Shown: piece by piece, positions 52,526 through 54,136 of the stretch
How the letters are laid out: each line of letters starts with the position of its first letter
How positions within the stretch are numbered: position 1 is the stretch's first letter
Assembly (NCBI GenBank): GCA_007136405.1
Contig: SLHA01000090.1
Location: 1 to 54,136 of the forward strand
Direction of reading: 5' to 3'
Length of the DNA: 54,136 nucleotides
Source: Candidatus Latescibacterota bacterium
GTDB lineage: Bacteria; Latescibacterota; UBA2968; UBA8231
Notes under the pieces: generated by a model
What the model was told of the DNA's origin: nothing
Seen by the model: the letters and a program-made list of their open reading frames with translations, nothing else
Database searches by the model: none
Translations under genes and position numbers: made by a program

Positions 52526-54100
52526 GTGACGCCTTCGCAAGCGGAATTCCGGGCCTGGCCGTTCCAGGAAGCGCGGACAATCATTGCCCAGCGACAACCT
52601 GCCGGGGATCGGCCGGTGCTGTTCGAGACCGGATTCGGCCCCAGCGGTCTGCCGCATATCGGCACCTTCGCCGAAGTAGCCCGCACCGAATGGGTACGGC
52701 AGGCATACGGATACCTGACCGGTCAGCCCACGCGTCTGCTCGCTTTCAGTGACGATATGGACGGGCTGCGCAAGGTGCCGCTCAACGTGCCCCAGCCCCA
52801 GATGCTGGAACAGCATCTGGGCAAACCGCTTCACGTGGTGCCGGATCCGTACGGTGAGAGCACCAGCTACAGCGCCTACATGAACGCCAAGCTCAAGGCC
52901 TTTCTGGATGCGTACGGATTCGATTATGCTTTCCAGAGTTCGTGTGCCGCCTACCGCGCCGGTCATTTTGACGAAGGGTTGCAGATTCTGCTGGACAAAG
53001 TAGCGGATGTCCGGGCGATCATCCTGCCCACGCTGAACGAGTCCAGGCGGGCGGTGTGGTCTCCGTTTTTTCCCGTGTGTCCGGATTGCGGCTCCGTATA
53101 CGCCACCCGCGTTACCGGCTACCATCCTGAGCGGGGAACGGTCGATTTCGTGTGCGATGGGCAGGTGGGCCAGGTTCCGGGGTGTGGAGCTTGTGGCGAA
53201 CTGCCGGTTACCGGAGGTCATGTCAAGGTGGGCTGGAAGGTGGACTGGGCGCTGCGCTGGTTCGCCTACCAGGTGGACTACGAGATGTACGGCAAGGACC
53301 TCATCGACTCGGCGCGGCTTTCCGGACGCATCGTGCGCCTGATGGGCCGCCGGCCGCCTGTCGGCCTTACCTATGAGTTGTTTCTGGACGAAGAGGGACG
53401 GAAGATCTCCAAGAGCGTCGGGCGTGGAGTCACGGTGGACGCCTGGACGCGGTACGCGCCGTTGGCCTCCCTGCTCTATTTCATATACCAGAATCCGCGC
53501 CGGGCCAAGCGGTTGCATTGGGATATCGTGCCTCGCTGCGTGGACGACTACCTGGCAGCGTTGCGGCGGTACCCGGAGGTGCCGGCAGCGGAACGGCCCG
53601 AGCAGGATGTCTGGCACCTGTTCGACCGTGGACGGAGGGTGCCGGAGTACGGCGCGCGGGTTGATTTTACCACGGTGAACAACCTGATCGCTGCACTGGG
53701 CACGGATTCGGAGCGCGTACTCGTCGATTACCTGGAACGGTATGATCCTTCCGCTCGGCGTTACCGCGACACCATTACCGGTCTGGTCCAGAAGGGGCTC
53801 AACTACTATCGGGATTTTGTGCTGCCCGGAATGGAATTGCGCTCCCCGAGTTCCGACGAACGCGCCATGCTTCGTGATCTGCACGAGCGTCTGGCGGTGG
53901 CAGATGAAGCGGACGAGGAAACCCTGCAGGCCATTCCGTTTGATGTGGCGCGTGCTGCCGGGATCCAACCCCGGGCATTGTTCCAGTCATTCTACGAGGT
54001 CGTTTTCGGGCAGGAACGCGGTCCCCGTTTCGGCTCCTTCGTCCGTCTGGTGGGCAAGGACAAAATGCTGGAGATGCTGGCCAGTCGCCTGCAGGCCTGA
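52526..54100 (+). CDS. lysS: Lysyl-tRNA synthetase, class I
   Basis: A 524-residue class I LysRS, unrelated in fold to the common bacterial class II enzyme. Rossmann signatures are HIGT at 44-47 (FGPSGLPHIGTF) and KISKS at 293-297. The zinc-finger-like CPDCGS and CGACGE segments and the helical C-terminal domain fit the family. It charges tRNA-Lys. The start is GTG 52526, after AGAGGGG. This type is normal in archaea, spirochaetes and many alphaproteobacteria and is a useful taxonomic clue. No pylS or class II lysS is seen. Confidence 0.93.
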   Translation: MTPSQAEFRAWPFQEARTIIAQRQPAGDRPVLFETGFGPSGLPHIGTFAEVARTEWVRQAYGYLTGQPTRLLAFSDDMDGLRKVPLNVPQPQMLEQHLGKPLHVVPDPYGESTSYSAYMNAKLKAFLDAYGFDYAFQSSCAAYRAGHFDEGLQILLDKVADVRAIILPTLNESRRAVWSPFFPVCPDCGSVYATRVTGYHPERGTVDFVCDGQVGQVPGCGACGELPVTGGHVKVGWKVDWALRWFAYQVDYEMYGKDLIDSARLSGRIVRLMGRRPPVGLTYELFLDEEGRKISKSVGRGVTVDAWTRYAPLASLLYFIYQNPRRAKRLHWDIVPRCVDDYLAALRRYPEVPAAERPEQDVWHLFDRGRRVPEYGARVDFTTVNNLIAALGTDSERVLVDYLERYDPSARRYRDTITGLVQKGLNYYRDFVLPGMELRSPSSDERAMLRDLHERLAVADEADEETLQAIPFDVARAAGIQPRALFQSFYEVVFGQERGPRFGSFVRLVGKDKMLEMLASRLQA

Positions 54101-54136
54101 GGACCAGGAAGCCGCGGAGCACGCCAGCTGCGTGCA

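Overview
This 54 kb, GC-rich window reads as a chromosomal segment of a Gram-negative-type bacterium. The wall and envelope genes (RodA, PBP2, MreD, MltD-like lipoprotein, SPOR lipoprotein, MMPL/RND exporter, several lipobox or signal-peptide proteins) imply two membranes and a rod shape. Lysyl-tRNA synthetase is the class I type, found in archaea, spirochaetes, many alphaproteobacteria and scattered other bacteria. With the mixture of gene neighbourhoods this fits an uncultivated or little-studied lineage, but the sequence does not let me name the phylum. No rRNA or tRNA gene, CRISPR array, phage or complete insertion sequence was seen.

Region 1 (about 1-21 kb) is a catabolic island built around cobamide chemistry and glutamate. 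On the + strand: the end of a UroD-family methyltransferase-like gene, a sugar-phosphate isomerase/epimerase-like protein, two tandem MttB-family (non-pyrrolysine) methyltransferases, and a two-subunit class I fumarase/mesaconase. Facing them on the - strand is a tightly overlapping operon: an HTH-less GntR-type effector protein, glutamate mutase S, its reactivator L, glutamate mutase E, methylaspartate ammonia-lyase, then AtuA-family, DUF4387 and P-loop/AlaX-like proteins. Together S, E, ammonia-lyase and the fumarase-like hydratase give glutamate -> 3-methylaspartate -> mesaconate -> citramalate. Citramalate lyase is not in the window. A GDPD phosphodiesterase, a DUF362 protein, a sodium:solute symporter and AhcY follow.

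Region 2 (21-28 kb) holds an MMPL/RND transporter, two MazG-type nucleotide pyrophosphohydrolases, a 36-residue membrane peptide gene, an orphan ParA and a receiver-less sigma-54 activator in an AT-rich patch.

Region 3 (28-38 kb) is one long - strand operon: LytR_C protein, RsfS, MtnA, double-SPOR lipoprotein, MltD-like transglycosylase, MreD, PBP2, RodA and a TPR protein. A large secreted ASH-domain protein lies just upstream on the same strand.

Region 4 (41-54 kb) holds an aminotransferase/DapA-like/IMPase-like operon, thioredoxin reductase, a C45 peptidase-like protein, ZapA with a FliL-like lipoprotein, phosphoglucosamine/phosphomannomutase with an orphan C-terminal domain of a SAM hydrolase, a secreted beta-propeller/TPR pair, IF-1 behind a terminator-bearing leader, and class I LysRS.

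Intergenic DNA repeatedly carries short tandem repeats (15-bp x4 twice, 18-bp x6, 21-bp x2) and one quasi-palindromic MITE-like element with TA flanks. All functions are assigned by reading the sequence and recalling families; no database search was run.
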